Source of the DNA: Zoogloea sp.
Lineage (GTDB): Bacteria > Pseudomonadota > Gammaproteobacteria > Burkholderiales > Rhodocyclaceae
Length of the DNA: 64,000 nucleotides
Assembly: GCF_023150065.1 (NCBI RefSeq)
Contig: NZ_JAKLLN010000012.1
Span: 85,995 to 149,994 of the forward strand
Direction: 5' to 3'
How positions within the stretch are numbered: position 1 is the stretch's first letter; each line of letters begins with the position of its first letter. Below are positions 53,677 through 62,497 of this stretch, piece by piece. Position numbers and translations under genes: made by a program. The notes under the pieces were generated by a model. That model did not search any database. It saw only the letters and a list, made by a program, of their open reading frames with translations, and was not told the DNA's origin.

Positions 53677-55131
53677 TCAGAGCAGCACGATGTCGAACTG
53701 TTCCTGGCCGTAGCTGGCCTCGGGATGCAGGGAGATGGTCTTGCCGATGAAGTCGGACAGCATGGCCAGGGACTGGGATTCCTCTTCGTGGAAGAGGTCG
53801 ATCACGTTCGGCGCCGCCAGCACCCGGAACTCGCGGGCGTTGAACTGGCGGGCCTCGCGCAGCAGCTCGCGCAGGATCTCGTAGGCGACCGTGCGGGCGG
53901 TCTTGACCTCGCCCCGTCCGCCACAGGTGGCACAGGGTTCGCACAGCAGGTGGGCGAGGGATTCCCGGGTGCGCTTGCGGGTCATCTCCACCAGGCCGAG
54001 GCTGGTGAAGCCATTCACCGTCATCTTGGTGTGGTCCTTGGACAGGGCTTTGCGGAATTCGTCGAGCACGGCGCTGCGGTGCTCGGGGCTTTCCATGTCG
54101 ATGAAGTCGACGATGATGATGCCGCCCAGGTTGCGCACCCGCAGCTGGCGGGCGATGGCCTGGGCCGCCTCCAGGTTGGTCTTGAAGATGGTGTCGTCGA
54201 AGTTGCGGGCGCCGACGAAACCGCCGGTGTTCACGTCGATGGTGGTCATCGCCTCGGTCTGATCGATGATCAGGTAGCCGCCGGATTTCAGGTCCACCCG
54301 GCGGGCCAGGGCCTTCTCGATCTCCGCTTCCACGCCGTGCAGGTCGAACAGCGGGCGCTCGCCGGTGTAGTGGTCGAGCAGCGGGGCCACCTGGGGCATG
54401 TACTCGGTGGCGAAGGTGCTGAGCTTCTGGAAGTTCTCCCGGGAGTCGGCGACGATGCGGGTGGTGGCGTCGGTGACCAGGTCGCGCATCACCCGCTGGG
54501 CCAGGTTGAGATCCTGGTACAGCACGAAGGGTGGGCGGGCGCCGACGGAGCGGTTCTTGATCTCCGCCCAGAGCTTCTTGAGGTAGGCGATGTCGGCGGC
54601 GAGCTCGTCGTCGGAGGCGTTCTCGGCCATGGTGCGGACGATGTAGCCGCCCGGCTCGTTGGGGGGCAGCAGGCGGCTGACCCGCTCACGCAGGGCTTCA
54701 CGCCCGGCTTCGTCGCCGATGCGCTGGGAGATGCCGATGTGCTTGTCCTGGGGCAGGTAGACCAGCATCCGCCCGGCGATGGAGATCTGTGTGGACAGGC
54801 GCGCGCCCTTGGTGCCCAGGGGATCCTTGAGGACCTGGACGATGAGGTTCTGACCCTCGGCCAGGATGCGCTCGATGGGGCGCGGCGGGTCGCCGGCGTG
54901 CCGGTCGGACCAGATGTCGGCCACGTGCAGAAAGGCCGTGCGCTCCAGGCCCACGTCCATGAAGGCGGACTGCATGCCCGGCAGCACGCGGACCACCTTG
55001 CCCAGGTAGATGTTGCCGACAATGCCCCGGCTGGCGGTGCGTTCGACGTGAACTTCCTGGACCACGCCCTGCTGCATGAGCGCGACGCGGGTTTCCTGGG
55101 GTGTGAAATTGATCAGGTATTCTTCAGACAT
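53677..55131 (-). CDS. rng: Ribonuclease G
   Basis: 484 residues, typical of RNase G (short, lacking the RNase E scaffold). The start MSEEYLINFTPQETRVALMQ is typical. An S1 domain spans about 38-120 ('GNIYLGKVVRVLPGMQSAFMDVG'), followed by the catalytic region 'DQTEAMTTIDVNTGGFVG' and 'GGIIIVDFIDM', and the zinc-link cysteines 'CEPCATCGGRG'. It processes the 5' end of 16S rRNA and several mRNAs. It ends the nadD-rsfS-rlmH-maf-rng cluster, with a 174-base leader carrying a stable hairpin. Confidence 0.95.
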   Translation of the reverse strand: MSEEYLINFTPQETRVALMQQGVVQEVHVERTASRGIVGNIYLGKVVRVLPGMQSAFMDVGLERTAFLHVADIWSDRHAGDPPRPIERILAEGQNLIVQVLKDPLGTKGARLSTQISIAGRMLVYLPQDKHIGISQRIGDEAGREALRERVSRLLPPNEPGGYIVRTMAENASDDELAADIAYLKKLWAEIKNRSVGARPPFVLYQDLNLAQRVMRDLVTDATTRIVADSRENFQKLSTFATEYMPQVAPLLDHYTGERPLFDLHGVEAEIEKALARRVDLKSGGYLIIDQTEAMTTIDVNTGGFVGARNFDDTIFKTNLEAAQAIARQLRVRNLGGIIIVDFIDMESPEHRSAVLDEFRKALSKDHTKMTVNGFTSLGLVEMTRKRTRESLAHLLCEPCATCGGRGEVKTARTVAYEILRELLREARQFNAREFRVLAAPNVIDLFHEEESQSLAMLSDFIGKTISLHPEASYGQEQFDIVLL

Positions 55132-55154
55132 GATGCGGGAGGCAAACGGAGATG

Positions 55155-55186
55155 GGCGATGGCGCAGGGTGTGCTGCGCCATCGCC
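55155..55186 (-). promoter_or_regulatory. Stable hairpin in the rng 5' leader
   Basis: A perfect 12-bp stem (55155-55166 with 55175-55186; the 11-base core is GCGATGGCGCA/TGCGCCATCGC) with an 8-base loop, 24 bases upstream of the rng start codon. RNase E mRNA is known to be autoregulated through leader hairpins; a similar role for this one is inference. Confidence 0.5.
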
Positions 55187-55271
55187 GATCGCCGCTCGTC
55201 CGGCATCGGCCGCGCGGATTGCTTCCGCGTCGTGGTGTTATTTTCCCGTCTTCTGCGGGCTCGGGCGTGAT

Positions 55272-55311
55272 TCTGTCAGAGTCTGCAAAAGTCTGTCAGA
55301 GAGCGTCAGAG
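55272..55311. repeat. Three GTCAGAG direct repeats between maf and rng
   Basis: TCTGTCAGAG at 55272-55281 and again at 55292-55301, then CGTCAGAG at 55304-55311, the last overlapping the maf stop codon. A binding-site array or simple slippage product; nothing more can be said. Confidence 0.4.
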
Positions 55312-55917
55312 AGGATAGCCGAATTCCTGCAGCAGGGCCGCAGTCTCGAACAGGGGCAGGCCCATGATCCCGGTGTAACTGCCGCGGATTTCCTCGATGA
55401 AGAGGGCGGCGCGGCCCTGGATGCCGTAGGCGCCGGCCTTGTCGGCGGCCTCGCCGGTGGCCACGTAGCGGCGGATCTCGTCTTCGGCCAGGCGCCGAAA
55501 GCGCACCTGGCTGGTGGACAGACGCTCCTCGAAGCGTTGCCCGTCACTGACCACCACGGCGGTGAGCACCTGGTGGGTGCGCCCGGACAACTCCCTCAGG
55601 ATGGTCATGGCGTGGGCGCTGTGGTCGGGTTTGCCGATGATCTCGCCGTCGAGTTCCAGGGTGGTATCGGCGGCCAGCAGCAGGCGCGGGGGCAGGGCGC
55701 GCCAGCGCACCCGGTTGATGCCGCCCTCGGCCTTGGCCCGGGCCACCCGGCGTACGTAGGTGAACGCGTCCTCGCCGGGGCGCACGTCCTCGTTGATGTC
55801 AGGGTCGTCCCGCCCCGGGCCGCGGAACAGCAGGGGCTCGAAGGGCACGTGGATCTGCTTCAGCAGCTCGCGCCGGCGCGGGCTGTTGGAGGCAAGGTAG
55901 ATGGACGGATGGCTCAT
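55306..55917 (-). CDS. maf: Maf-family nucleotide pyrophosphatase (YhdE-like)
   Basis: 203 residues. The N-terminal 'YLASNSPRRRELL' and 'LLAADTTLELDGEIIGKP' are the Maf/YhdE signatures; 'GRAALFIEEIRGSYTGIMGLPLFET' is the C-terminal hallmark. The family hydrolyses dTTP/UTP and modified nucleotides. It lies one base downstream of the rlmH stop codon region in the conserved cluster. Confidence 0.94.
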   Translation of the reverse strand: MSHPSIYLASNSPRRRELLKQIHVPFEPLLFRGPGRDDPDINEDVRPGEDAFTYVRRVARAKAEGGINRVRWRALPPRLLLAADTTLELDGEIIGKPDHSAHAMTILRELSGRTHQVLTAVVVSDGQRFEERLSTSQVRFRRLAEDEIRRYVATGEAADKAGAYGIQGRAALFIEEIRGSYTGIMGLPLFETAALLQEFGYPL

Positions 55918-55918
55918 G

Positions 55919-56389
55919 TCACTCCCGGTGGTAGGGGTGGTTCTTTGACAGGCTCCAGGCCCGGTACAGGGCCTCGGCCAGCATCACCCGTACCAGGGCG
56001 TGGGGCAGGGTGAGACTGGAGAGTCTCATCGTCTCGTGGGCGGTGGACTTGAGGGCCGGATCGAGCCCGTCCGGCCCGCCAATGATCAGGGCCACGTCGT
56101 CGCCCCCGTCCTGCCAGCGTTCCAGGCGCTTCGCCAGGGCCTTGGTGGTGAGGTCCTCGCCCCGCTCGTCGAGGATCAGGCGGCGGCAACGGGCCGGTAG
56201 GGCGGCTTCGATGCGGGCGGCTTCGGCGGCCATCATGGCCTCGACGGTCTTGCCGGTGGTGCGGGGTTCGGCCTTGACCTCGATGAGCTGCAGGGGCAGC
56301 TCCCGGGGCATGCGCTTGGCGAAGTCGTCGAACCCGGTGTCGACCCACGCGGGCATGCGCGTGCCGACGGCAACGAGGAGCAGTTTCAT
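55919..56389 (-). CDS. rlmH: 23S rRNA (pseudouridine(1915)-N3)-methyltransferase RlmH
   Basis: 156 residues, standard length. It starts [15 protein letters not shown] and contains the SPOUT-fold elements '[18 protein letters not shown]', '[12 protein letters not shown]' and the C-terminal '[23 protein letters not shown]'. It methylates pseudouridine 1915 of 23S rRNA. It lies between rsfS and maf. Confidence 0.96.
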   Translation of the reverse strand: MKLLLVAVGTRMPAWVDTGFDDFAKRMPRELPLQLIEVKAEPRTTGKTVEAMMAAEAARIEAALPARCRRLILDERGEDLTTKALAKRLERWQDGGDDVALIIGGPDGLDPALKSTAHETMRLSSLTLPHALVRVMLAEALYRAWSLSKNHPYHRE

Positions 56390-56432
56390 GGGGGCGATCG
56401 GCGGCGGGCAGGCCGCCGTGGGGAGGAGAGGG

Positions 56433-56801
56433 TCAGGCGCTGCGGGCGATGCTGCCGCCCGGGCGGGCACCGCGCGAGGCGCCGGCGGCCCACAGCTCTT
56501 CCAGGTTGTAGTAGGCGCGCACGGCGGGCTGCATGACGTGGACGACCACATCGCCCAGGTCCACCAGCACCCACTCGCCGCCGTCTTCACCCTCGATGCT
56601 GAGTACGTTGATGCCGGCTTCGCGGGCCTTGTTGGCCACGTTGCGGGCCAGGGCGCGGGTCTGGCGGTTGGAGTTGGCGCTGGCGATGATGACGCGCTCG
56701 AACAGGGAGGTAAGGCGCGTGGTGTTGATGACCTCGATGTCCTTGCCCTTGATGTCTTCGAGGGCGGCTACGACGAGGCTTTCGGTTTGGCTGATGTCCA
56801 T
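56433..56801 (-). CDS. rsfS: Ribosome silencing factor RsfS
   Basis: 122 residues. '[15 protein letters not shown]', '[19 protein letters not shown]' and '[16 protein letters not shown]' are the RsfS (Iojap) blocks. It binds L14 and blocks subunit joining on starvation. The Gly/Ala/Arg-rich last 20 residues are non-conserved. It starts 4 bases after nadD. Confidence 0.95.
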   Translation of the reverse strand: MDISQTESLVVAALEDIKGKDIEVINTTRLTSLFERVIIASANSNRQTRALARNVANKAREAGINVLSIEGEDGGEWVLVDLGDVVVHVMQPAVRAYYNLEELWAAGASRGARPGGSIARSA

Positions 56802-56805
56802 TGAT

Positions 56806-57468
56806 TCAAGAATAGAGTTGATGCCGGGAAATATAGTCAAGAACCGGCGGGGGGAGCAAATAACGCAGACTTTGGCCGCTGGCGGCACGGCTGCGGATAT
56901 CGGTGGCGGAGATCGCCAGGGGCGTCATGGAAAAGCTGACGAGGCGCCCGGCAGGGGCTTCCGCGAGTGCCTCGGGGTTGGCCCGGCGCTGTTCCACGTG
57001 GCGGGCCAGTGCGTCGGGCAGGCGGGATTCGTCCAGGCTGTAGCCGGGCCGGTTGGCCACCGCCAGATGGGCGAAGTCGAACAGCTCGGTCCAGCGCTGC
57101 CAGCCGGGCAGGCCGAGAAAGGCATCCACGCCGAGCAGCAGCACCAGGGGGCGCTCGGCACCCAGGGTGGCGCGCAGGCGCTCGAGGGTCAGGATGGTGA
57201 AGCTGGCCTGGGCGGCCTCCACCTCGGCCGGGTCCACCTCGAAGGCCGGGTTGTCGGCCGCGGCCAGGCGGGCCATGGCCAGGCGGTGGGCGCCGCTGGC
57301 GCCCGGGGTGGCGCGGTGGGGCGGCTGACCGGCGGGGATCAGGCGCACGCTCTCCAGGCCCAGGGCTTCCCGCGCGGCTTCGGCCAGGCGCAGGTGGCCG
57401 TAGTGGATGGGGTCGAAGGTGCCGCCGAAGATGCCCAGCGCCCCCGCGCCCGCCTCAGATGAGCTCAT
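56806..57468 (-). CDS. nadD: Nicotinate-nucleotide adenylyltransferase
   Basis: 220 residues. The nucleotidyltransferase motif 'GIFGGTFDPIHYGHLRLA' is near the N-terminus and 'ISATDIRSRAASGQSLRYLLPPPVLDYI' closes the protein. It makes deamido-NAD from nicotinate mononucleotide and ATP. The ATG at 57468 lies 14 bases inside the upstream membrane-protein gene, which implies coupled translation; no better start is seen. Confidence 0.95.
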   Translation of the reverse strand: MSSSEAGAGALGIFGGTFDPIHYGHLRLAEAAREALGLESVRLIPAGQPPHRATPGASGAHRLAMARLAAADNPAFEVDPAEVEAAQASFTILTLERLRATLGAERPLVLLLGVDAFLGLPGWQRWTELFDFAHLAVANRPGYSLDESRLPDALARHVEQRRANPEALAEAPAGRLVSFSMTPLAISATDIRSRAASGQSLRYLLPPPVLDYISRHQLYS

Positions 57469-58228
57469 CGGGCCCGATGCGCTCGAACACGTCGAGGGCG
57501 TTGGCGTAGAAGCTGGCAAAGATCACCGGAATGAAGACCACCGGGAAGGCCAGGGCCGGCAGCAGGGCGAGCAGGGGCGACACCAGCTCGAGGATGGCGA
57601 TGAGCAACCCGGCGCCCAGGGCGATGACGAGCAGGCCGATGCCGTAGGCAAGGAAGGCGCGCCAGTTGCGCATGCACGCGATGAAGCTGAAGAACAGGGC
57701 CTTGGCCGCCGGCACCTGCCCCCAGCCGGCCAGCAGCGGGGCGAACCAGTAGGCCATCATCAGCGGCGTGGAACCGATGGTGGCCACCAGCAGGGCCATG
57801 GCGAAGGCGGGGTCGTCGAGGGTCTCGCCCCAGCCGACACGGCCGAGCATGGCCTTGGAGAGCTTGATGTTCATCTCGCCGTCGATGAGCAGGCTGACGC
57901 CCATCACGGCCAGGGTGCCGGCCAGGTAGATGCCGCCGATCTTGACCAGCTCGGGCAGGTTCTGGCGAAAGCCCGACAGCAGGATGTCGGGCCCGGCCTT
58001 GCGCCGTTCGGCCACCGCCTTGCAGCCGTTGAAGATGCCCAGGGACAGGGCCGGCATGATCAGGGACATGATCACCTGACCGATGAAGGGCACGGCGGCG
58101 ATCAGCAGCAGGCACAGGGAGCAGCCGAAGACCAGAAAGGTGATCAGGGCCGGGTTGCGCCGCCACAGGGAAAAGCCATCGAAAATCCAGGCCCAGCCGC
58201 GCTGGGCGGGCAACATGCGTGCCTGCAT
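57455..58228 (-). CDS. BPSS1780-family integral membrane protein (copy 2)
   Basis: 257 residues with about six hydrophobic segments (about 27-47, 50-70, 95-113, 140-160, 190-210, 213-235). The N-terminal 'GWAWIFDGFSLWRRNPALI' is typical of this family, found mainly in betaproteobacteria and of unknown function. It is a distant paralogue of the gene 4 bases upstream and overlaps nadD by 14 bases. Confidence 0.8.
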   Translation of the reverse strand: MQARMLPAQRGWAWIFDGFSLWRRNPALITFLVFGCSLCLLLIAAVPFIGQVIMSLIMPALSLGIFNGCKAVAERRKAGPDILLSGFRQNLPELVKIGGIYLAGTLAVMGVSLLIDGEMNIKLSKAMLGRVGWGETLDDPAFAMALLVATIGSTPLMMAYWFAPLLAGWGQVPAAKALFFSFIACMRNWRAFLAYGIGLLVIALGAGLLIAILELVSPLLALLPALAFPVVFIPVIFASFYANALDVFERIGPDELI

Positions 58229-58232
58229 CCGC

Positions 58233-59036
58233 TTACTCCGTGCCTTCCGGCGGGAGAGCTTCGACCGGTGCGGGCAGGGCCGGTTCCTCGCCGAAGACGT
58301 CCTGGTAGGACGAATACACCGTGCCGGCCAGCACCGGAATCAGCACCAGCACGCCCAGGGCGGCAGGCACCATGGCGACCCAGATCAGCACGTAGATGAG
58401 CACGCCGAGCACCACGAAGGCGCCGAAGTTGCCGAAGCAGGCCGACAGCGAGAGCTTCATGGCGTCGAGGGGCGGGGTGTCGCGCAGCACCACCAGCGGC
58501 GCGGCGAACCACAGGGCGGTGATGAGCAGCACCCACAGCACCGAGAAGGTCACGCTGGTCAGCACCACGCCGCTCACCAGCCCGAGGCCCAGGCCTTCCA
58601 GCGCACCGAGGATGTAGCCGGTGAGCAGCGCGCCGCCGCCGATGACCACCGACACGAAGCCGGCGATGAGGCCACCGAGCAGATAGAAGACGCCCACCAG
58701 GGCCAGATTGCCGGCATGTACCTTGAGACCGGCGAAGAGGTGTTCGATGCGCAGGGGTTCGCCCTGGGCCTGGGCGTGGCAGCCCAGCACCATGCCCGCC
58801 ACCATGACCGGAAAGCCGATCAGCACCACCGCCCAGCCCAGCAGGGGCACCAGCCCGAGCACGAAGAGCATGACGATGAAGATCACGCTGATGGCCACCC
58901 AGACCCCCGGATTGCCGATGAAATAGCCCCAGCCGGCCTTCAGCCAGCTGAGCGCCTCGGCGGGCGAAACGCGCTGCGGCTGCGGATGGCGCGCGGCGTT
59001 GTGGGGATGGACGGCCTGGGGTGCCGGATCAGTCAT
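58233..59036 (-). CDS. BPSS1780-family integral membrane protein (copy 1)
   Basis: 267 residues with about six hydrophobic segments after a polar His/Pro-rich N-terminus (1-22). 'ALSWLKAGWGYFIGNPGVWVAI' is the family start block. Function unknown; inner membrane. It forms a two-gene unit with the next gene, and both appear to be co-transcribed with nadD. Confidence 0.8.
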   Translation of the reverse strand: MTDPAPQAVHPHNAARHPQPQRVSPAEALSWLKAGWGYFIGNPGVWVAISVIFIVMLFVLGLVPLLGWAVVLIGFPVMVAGMVLGCHAQAQGEPLRIEHLFAGLKVHAGNLALVGVFYLLGGLIAGFVSVVIGGGALLTGYILGALEGLGLGLVSGVVLTSVTFSVLWVLLITALWFAAPLVVLRDTPPLDAMKLSLSACFGNFGAFVVLGVLIYVLIWVAMVPAALGVLVLIPVLAGTVYSSYQDVFGEEPALPAPVEALPPEGTE

Positions 59037-59145
59037 GGCGGGCGACGGGAAAACGGAGTGAAAAATCAGGATGTTGCACTGCGGTGAGATGCTAGCCCAA
59101 ATACCCTGTTCACTTCAAACCGGCGGTCTGCGACGGACGGGGGGT

Positions 59146-60093
59146 TCAACCCGGCAGGGCCGGCAGTGGCAGGGCTTCGGCGCGCAGGCGCAGGATGCGT
59201 CGGTACTCCCCCGGGTCCTTTACCAGCACCATCTCGCCGGCCCGGGGCAGGTGAAAGTCTTCCAGCCGCGACAGCCAGAAACGCAGGGCCGCCGCCCGCA
59301 GCATGGCCGGCCACGCTGCGCGCTCGCCCGCCGTGAAGGGGCGGGATTCGGCATAGGCCATGAGAAGGGCCTGGCTGCGTGCCGGGTCGAGCGCGCCGTC
59401 GGCGTCGGCGCACCAGTCGTTAACCGTGACGGCCACGTCGAAGAGCAGGGCGTCGCGCCCGGCGAAGTAGAAGTCGATCACGCCGCCGATGTAGTCGCCG
59501 TCCCACAGCACGTTGTCGCGGAAGAGGTCGGCGTGGATCACCCCCTGGGGCAGGGCGGTGAGGTCGAAGCCGGCCTGGAAGGCGATCTCCGCGTCCAGTT
59601 CGGCCTGCTCGACGGCGGGCAGGTGGGCGCGCACTCGGGCGGCGCAGTCGCGGCGCCACTCGGCCCCCCGCGGGTTGGCCTGCTTGCGGCCGAAGGTGAG
59701 GCCGGCCAGGTGCAGCCCGGCCAGCATGGCGCCGATGCGCGCGCAGTGGGCCACCGTGGGAACCATCTCGGAGCGGCCGGCCAGGCGGCTGACCAGCACC
59801 GCCGGCTTGCCCGACAGGCTGCCCAGGTATTCGTTGTCCCGGTTGGCGATGGGCGCCGGCACCGGCAGGCCGTGGCGGGCCAGGTGGGCCATCAGGTGCA
59901 GGTAGAAGGGCAGCTCGGCCCGGGGCATGGTCTCGAACAGGGTGAGCACATAGCGCCCGAGGCTGGTGTTGACGAAGAAGTTGCTGTTCTGGACGCCGGC
60001 AGAAATGCCCTGCAGCTGGTCCAGGCGGCCAATCGCGTAGTTGCCCAGCCAGGCGGCCAGGTCGGAATCGGTGACGGGTGTGAAGACGGACAT
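59146..60093 (-). CDS. thrB: Homoserine kinase (ThrB2 type)
   Basis: 315 residues. It phosphorylates L-homoserine in threonine synthesis. The fold is of the aminoglycoside-phosphotransferase type: 'VQNSNFFVNTSLGRYVLTLFE' near the N-terminus, catalytic 'VIHADLFRDNVLW' and metal-binding 'GGVIDFYFAGRDALLFDVAV'. It begins MSVFTPVTDSDLAAWL like other betaproteobacterial ThrB proteins. It is divergent from rep. Confidence 0.94.
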   Translation of the reverse strand: MSVFTPVTDSDLAAWLGNYAIGRLDQLQGISAGVQNSNFFVNTSLGRYVLTLFETMPRAELPFYLHLMAHLARHGLPVPAPIANRDNEYLGSLSGKPAVLVSRLAGRSEMVPTVAHCARIGAMLAGLHLAGLTFGRKQANPRGAEWRRDCAARVRAHLPAVEQAELDAEIAFQAGFDLTALPQGVIHADLFRDNVLWDGDYIGGVIDFYFAGRDALLFDVAVTVNDWCADADGALDPARSQALLMAYAESRPFTAGERAAWPAMLRAAALRFWLSRLEDFHLPRAGEMVLVKDPGEYRRILRLRAEALPLPALPG

Positions 60094-60131
60094 GATGGCC
60101 GGAGCTTACCGCAGCCGCTCCGGTGGGGGCC

Positions 60132-60210
60132 AATTCATTCGACCCGCTCACGCCAATCACGGGCAAGCCGCTGGGCAAAGTCCGGGGTTGAATGAATTCG
60201 ACCCCGCGGG
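60132..60210. repeat. REP-like inverted pair between thrB and rep
   Basis: AATTCATTCGACCC at 60132-60145 pairs with GGGTTGAATGAATT at 60185-60198 (13 of 14 complementary) across a 39-base loop. The right-hand copy continues as the same 25-base motif seen beside parB (60186-60210 versus 664-688, two differences). The right copy also folds on itself around a TGAA loop. This is the layout of REP doublets. Confidence 0.5.
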
Positions 60211-60273
60211 ATGGGTGAGCCCGCTCCCCGGGGCGGTAGAATGCCCTCCCGCTCCACCCCGCGTACTGCCCCC

Positions 60274-62277
60274 ATGTCTGCCCTGCTCCTCAATGCCCCC
60301 CAGCGCGAAGCCATCCACTACCTGGACGGGCCCTGTCTGGTGCTGGCCGGGGCCGGGTCGGGCAAGACCCGGGTGATCACGCAGAAGATCGCCTACCTGA
60401 TCACCGAGTGCGGCTTCAACCCCCACAACATCGCGGCCATCACCTTCACCAACAAGGCGGCCAAGGAGATGCTGGAGCGGATCAACAAGCTGATGGGCGG
60501 CCGCGCCACCAAGGGCCTCACGGTATGCACCTTCCACGCCATGGGTGTGCGCATCGTGCGCCAGGAGGCCAAACTGCTGGGCCTCAAGCCCCAGTTCTCC
60601 ATCCTCGATGCGTCGGACACCACCCAGATCATCGCCGAGATGACCGGCAGCACCGACAAGAACCGGGCCAAGGCCCTGCAGTGGCAGATCTCCAGCTGGA
60701 AGAACGCCCTCATCGAGCCCAATGAGGCGGCCCACCTGGCCAACGACGAGATCTCGTCCGCCGCCGCGCTGCTCTACATGGAGTACGACAAGACCCTGCG
60801 GGCCTACCAGGGCGTCGATTTTGACGACCTCATCCGCCTGCCGGTGAAGCTCTTCGACGAGCACCCCGAGGTGCGCGAGCGCTGGCAGAACAAGCTGCGC
60901 TACCTGCTGGTGGACGAATATCAGGACACCAACCGCGCCCAGTACCGGCTGCTCAAGCTGATGGCCGGCGTGCGCGCCGCCTTTACCGCGGTGGGCGACG
61001 ACGACCAGGCCATCTACGCCTGGCGCGGCGCCGACATCGAGAACCTGCGCCAGCTGCCCGTGGACTACCCCAAGCTGCGGGTGATCAAGCTGGAGCAGAA
61101 CTACCGCTCCACCTCGCGCATCCTGCACGCCGCCAACACGGTGATCGCCAATAACGAGAAGCTCTTCGACAAAAAGCTGTGGTCGGAGCACGGCGCCGGT
61201 GAGCCGGTGAACGTGGTGGCCTACCAGACCCCCGAGCACGAGGCCGAGGCGGTGGTGATGAAGATCTCCGCCCACAAGTTCGAGAACCGCACCCACTTCA
61301 AGGACTACGCCATCCTCTACCGGGGCAACCACCAGGCCCGCCTGTTCGAGCAGCAGCTGCGCAACCACAAGATCCCCTACGCCATCTCGGGCGGGCGCAG
61401 CTTCTTCGAGAACGCCGAGATCAAGGACCTGTGCTCCTACCTGCGCCTGATCGCCAACGAGGACGACGACCTGGCCTTCATCCGCAGCATCACCGTGCCG
61501 CGCCGGGGCATCGGCCCCGCGACCATCGAAGCCTTGGGCCGCTATGCGTCCAACCGCCATATCAGCCTGTTCACCGCCGTCTTTGAGGAAGGTGCTGCCG
61601 AGCACGTGGCCGCCCGCCAGCTGGAGGGGCTGCGGGAGTTCTGCCACTTCATCAACCGCATCGCCCACCGTGCCCCCCGCGAGCCCGCCGGGCAGGTCAT
61701 TAACGACATGCTCAAGGCCATCAACTACGAGGCCTGGTTGTACGAAAGCTGCGAGCCCCGCGAAGCCGAAACCAAGTGGAGCAACGTGGGCGACTTTACC
61801 GGCTGGCTGGGCCGCAAGGGCGAGGAAGACGGCAAGACCCTGTCGGACATGATCCAGACCATCAGCCTGATCACCATGCTCGACAAGGACGACGAAGAGC
61901 TCGACCAGGTCCAGCTCGCCACCCTGCATGCCTCAAAGGGCCTGGAGTTCAAGCACGTGTTCCTGGTGGGTGTGGAAGAGGGCCTGCTGCCCCACCAGTC
62001 GTCCATCGACGAAGACAAGATCGAGGAAGAACGCCGCCTGATGTACGTGGGCATCACCCGCGCCCAGCGCAGCCTCACCATCAGCTACTGCGACCGCCGA
62101 AAGGCCGGCCGCGACGTGCGCACCTGCGACCCCTCCCGCTTCATCGACGAGATGGGCGGCGAAGGCATCAAGCGCAGCGACCGCAAATCTGCGGAGCCCG
62201 TGACCAAGGAAGACGCCAAGGCCCGCATCGCCAACCTGCGTGCCATGCTGGGCAGCAAGCCGGGGGGCGCGGGCTAG
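60274..62277 (+). CDS. rep: ATP-dependent DNA helicase Rep (UvrD/Rep superfamily 1A)
   Basis: 667 residues, typical of Rep. Walker A 'GAGSGKT' (26-32), 'AAITFTNKAAKEM', Walker B 'LLVDEYQDTN', 'VGDDDQAIYAWRGA', 'LEQNYRSTSRIL' and 'LMYVGITRAQ' cover motifs I-VI. It clears protein roadblocks ahead of replication forks. The ATG at 60274 gives the family N-terminus (LNAPQREAIHYLDGPCLVLAGAGSGK region). A TAGAAT at 60237-60242 may be the -10 box. Confidence 0.95.
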   Translation: MSALLLNAPQREAIHYLDGPCLVLAGAGSGKTRVITQKIAYLITECGFNPHNIAAITFTNKAAKEMLERINKLMGGRATKGLTVCTFHAMGVRIVRQEAKLLGLKPQFSILDASDTTQIIAEMTGSTDKNRAKALQWQISSWKNALIEPNEAAHLANDEISSAAALLYMEYDKTLRAYQGVDFDDLIRLPVKLFDEHPEVRERWQNKLRYLLVDEYQDTNRAQYRLLKLMAGVRAAFTAVGDDDQAIYAWRGADIENLRQLPVDYPKLRVIKLEQNYRSTSRILHAANTVIANNEKLFDKKLWSEHGAGEPVNVVAYQTPEHEAEAVVMKISAHKFENRTHFKDYAILYRGNHQARLFEQQLRNHKIPYAISGGRSFFENAEIKDLCSYLRLIANEDDDLAFIRSITVPRRGIGPATIEALGRYASNRHISLFTAVFEEGAAEHVAARQLEGLREFCHFINRIAHRAPREPAGQVINDMLKAINYEAWLYESCEPREAETKWSNVGDFTGWLGRKGEEDGKTLSDMIQTISLITMLDKDDEELDQVQLATLHASKGLEFKHVFLVGVEEGLLPHQSSIDEDKIEEERRLMYVGITRAQRSLTISYCDRRKAGRDVRTCDPSRFIDEMGGEGIKRSDRKSAEPVTKEDAKARIANLRAMLGSKPGGAG

Positions 62278-62468
62278 CGAGAACCTGCCCACGCGCCCAA
62301 CCCCGTCCTCGGCGTTTGCCCCAGGGCGAGGATCAACCCGGGCCAGACCGGTCAGGCCCAGCCTACCTCTATGCCAAGGGCGCGTTCGCGATCCGCAGGA
62401 TAGCGCGGGGCGCCATTAGTCGCTGCTGGCGGGCACGCTTCCCTGTGCCTGAGGCGTCCCGCTGAACG

Positions 62469-62497
62469 GAAAAGCCCGCCAGCGTCAGGAGCCGGGC
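62469..62497 (-). terminator. Terminator overlapping the end of the unknown gene
   Basis: On the minus strand GCCCG (62497-62493) pairs with CGGGC (62478-62474) and is followed by TTTTC (62473-62469). The hairpin includes the stop codon of the gene ending at 62485. A second, longer-range inverted repeat (GCTGGCGGGC/GCCCGCCAGC) spans the adjoining 62428-62483 region. Confidence 0.45.

Noticed and set aside
56990..57005. parS-like sequence TGTTCCACGTGG followed by CGGG
   Set aside because: It matches 12 of 16 positions of a typical parS palindrome but loses the right arm, and lies inside nadD coding sequence far from parAB. Treated as coincidence.
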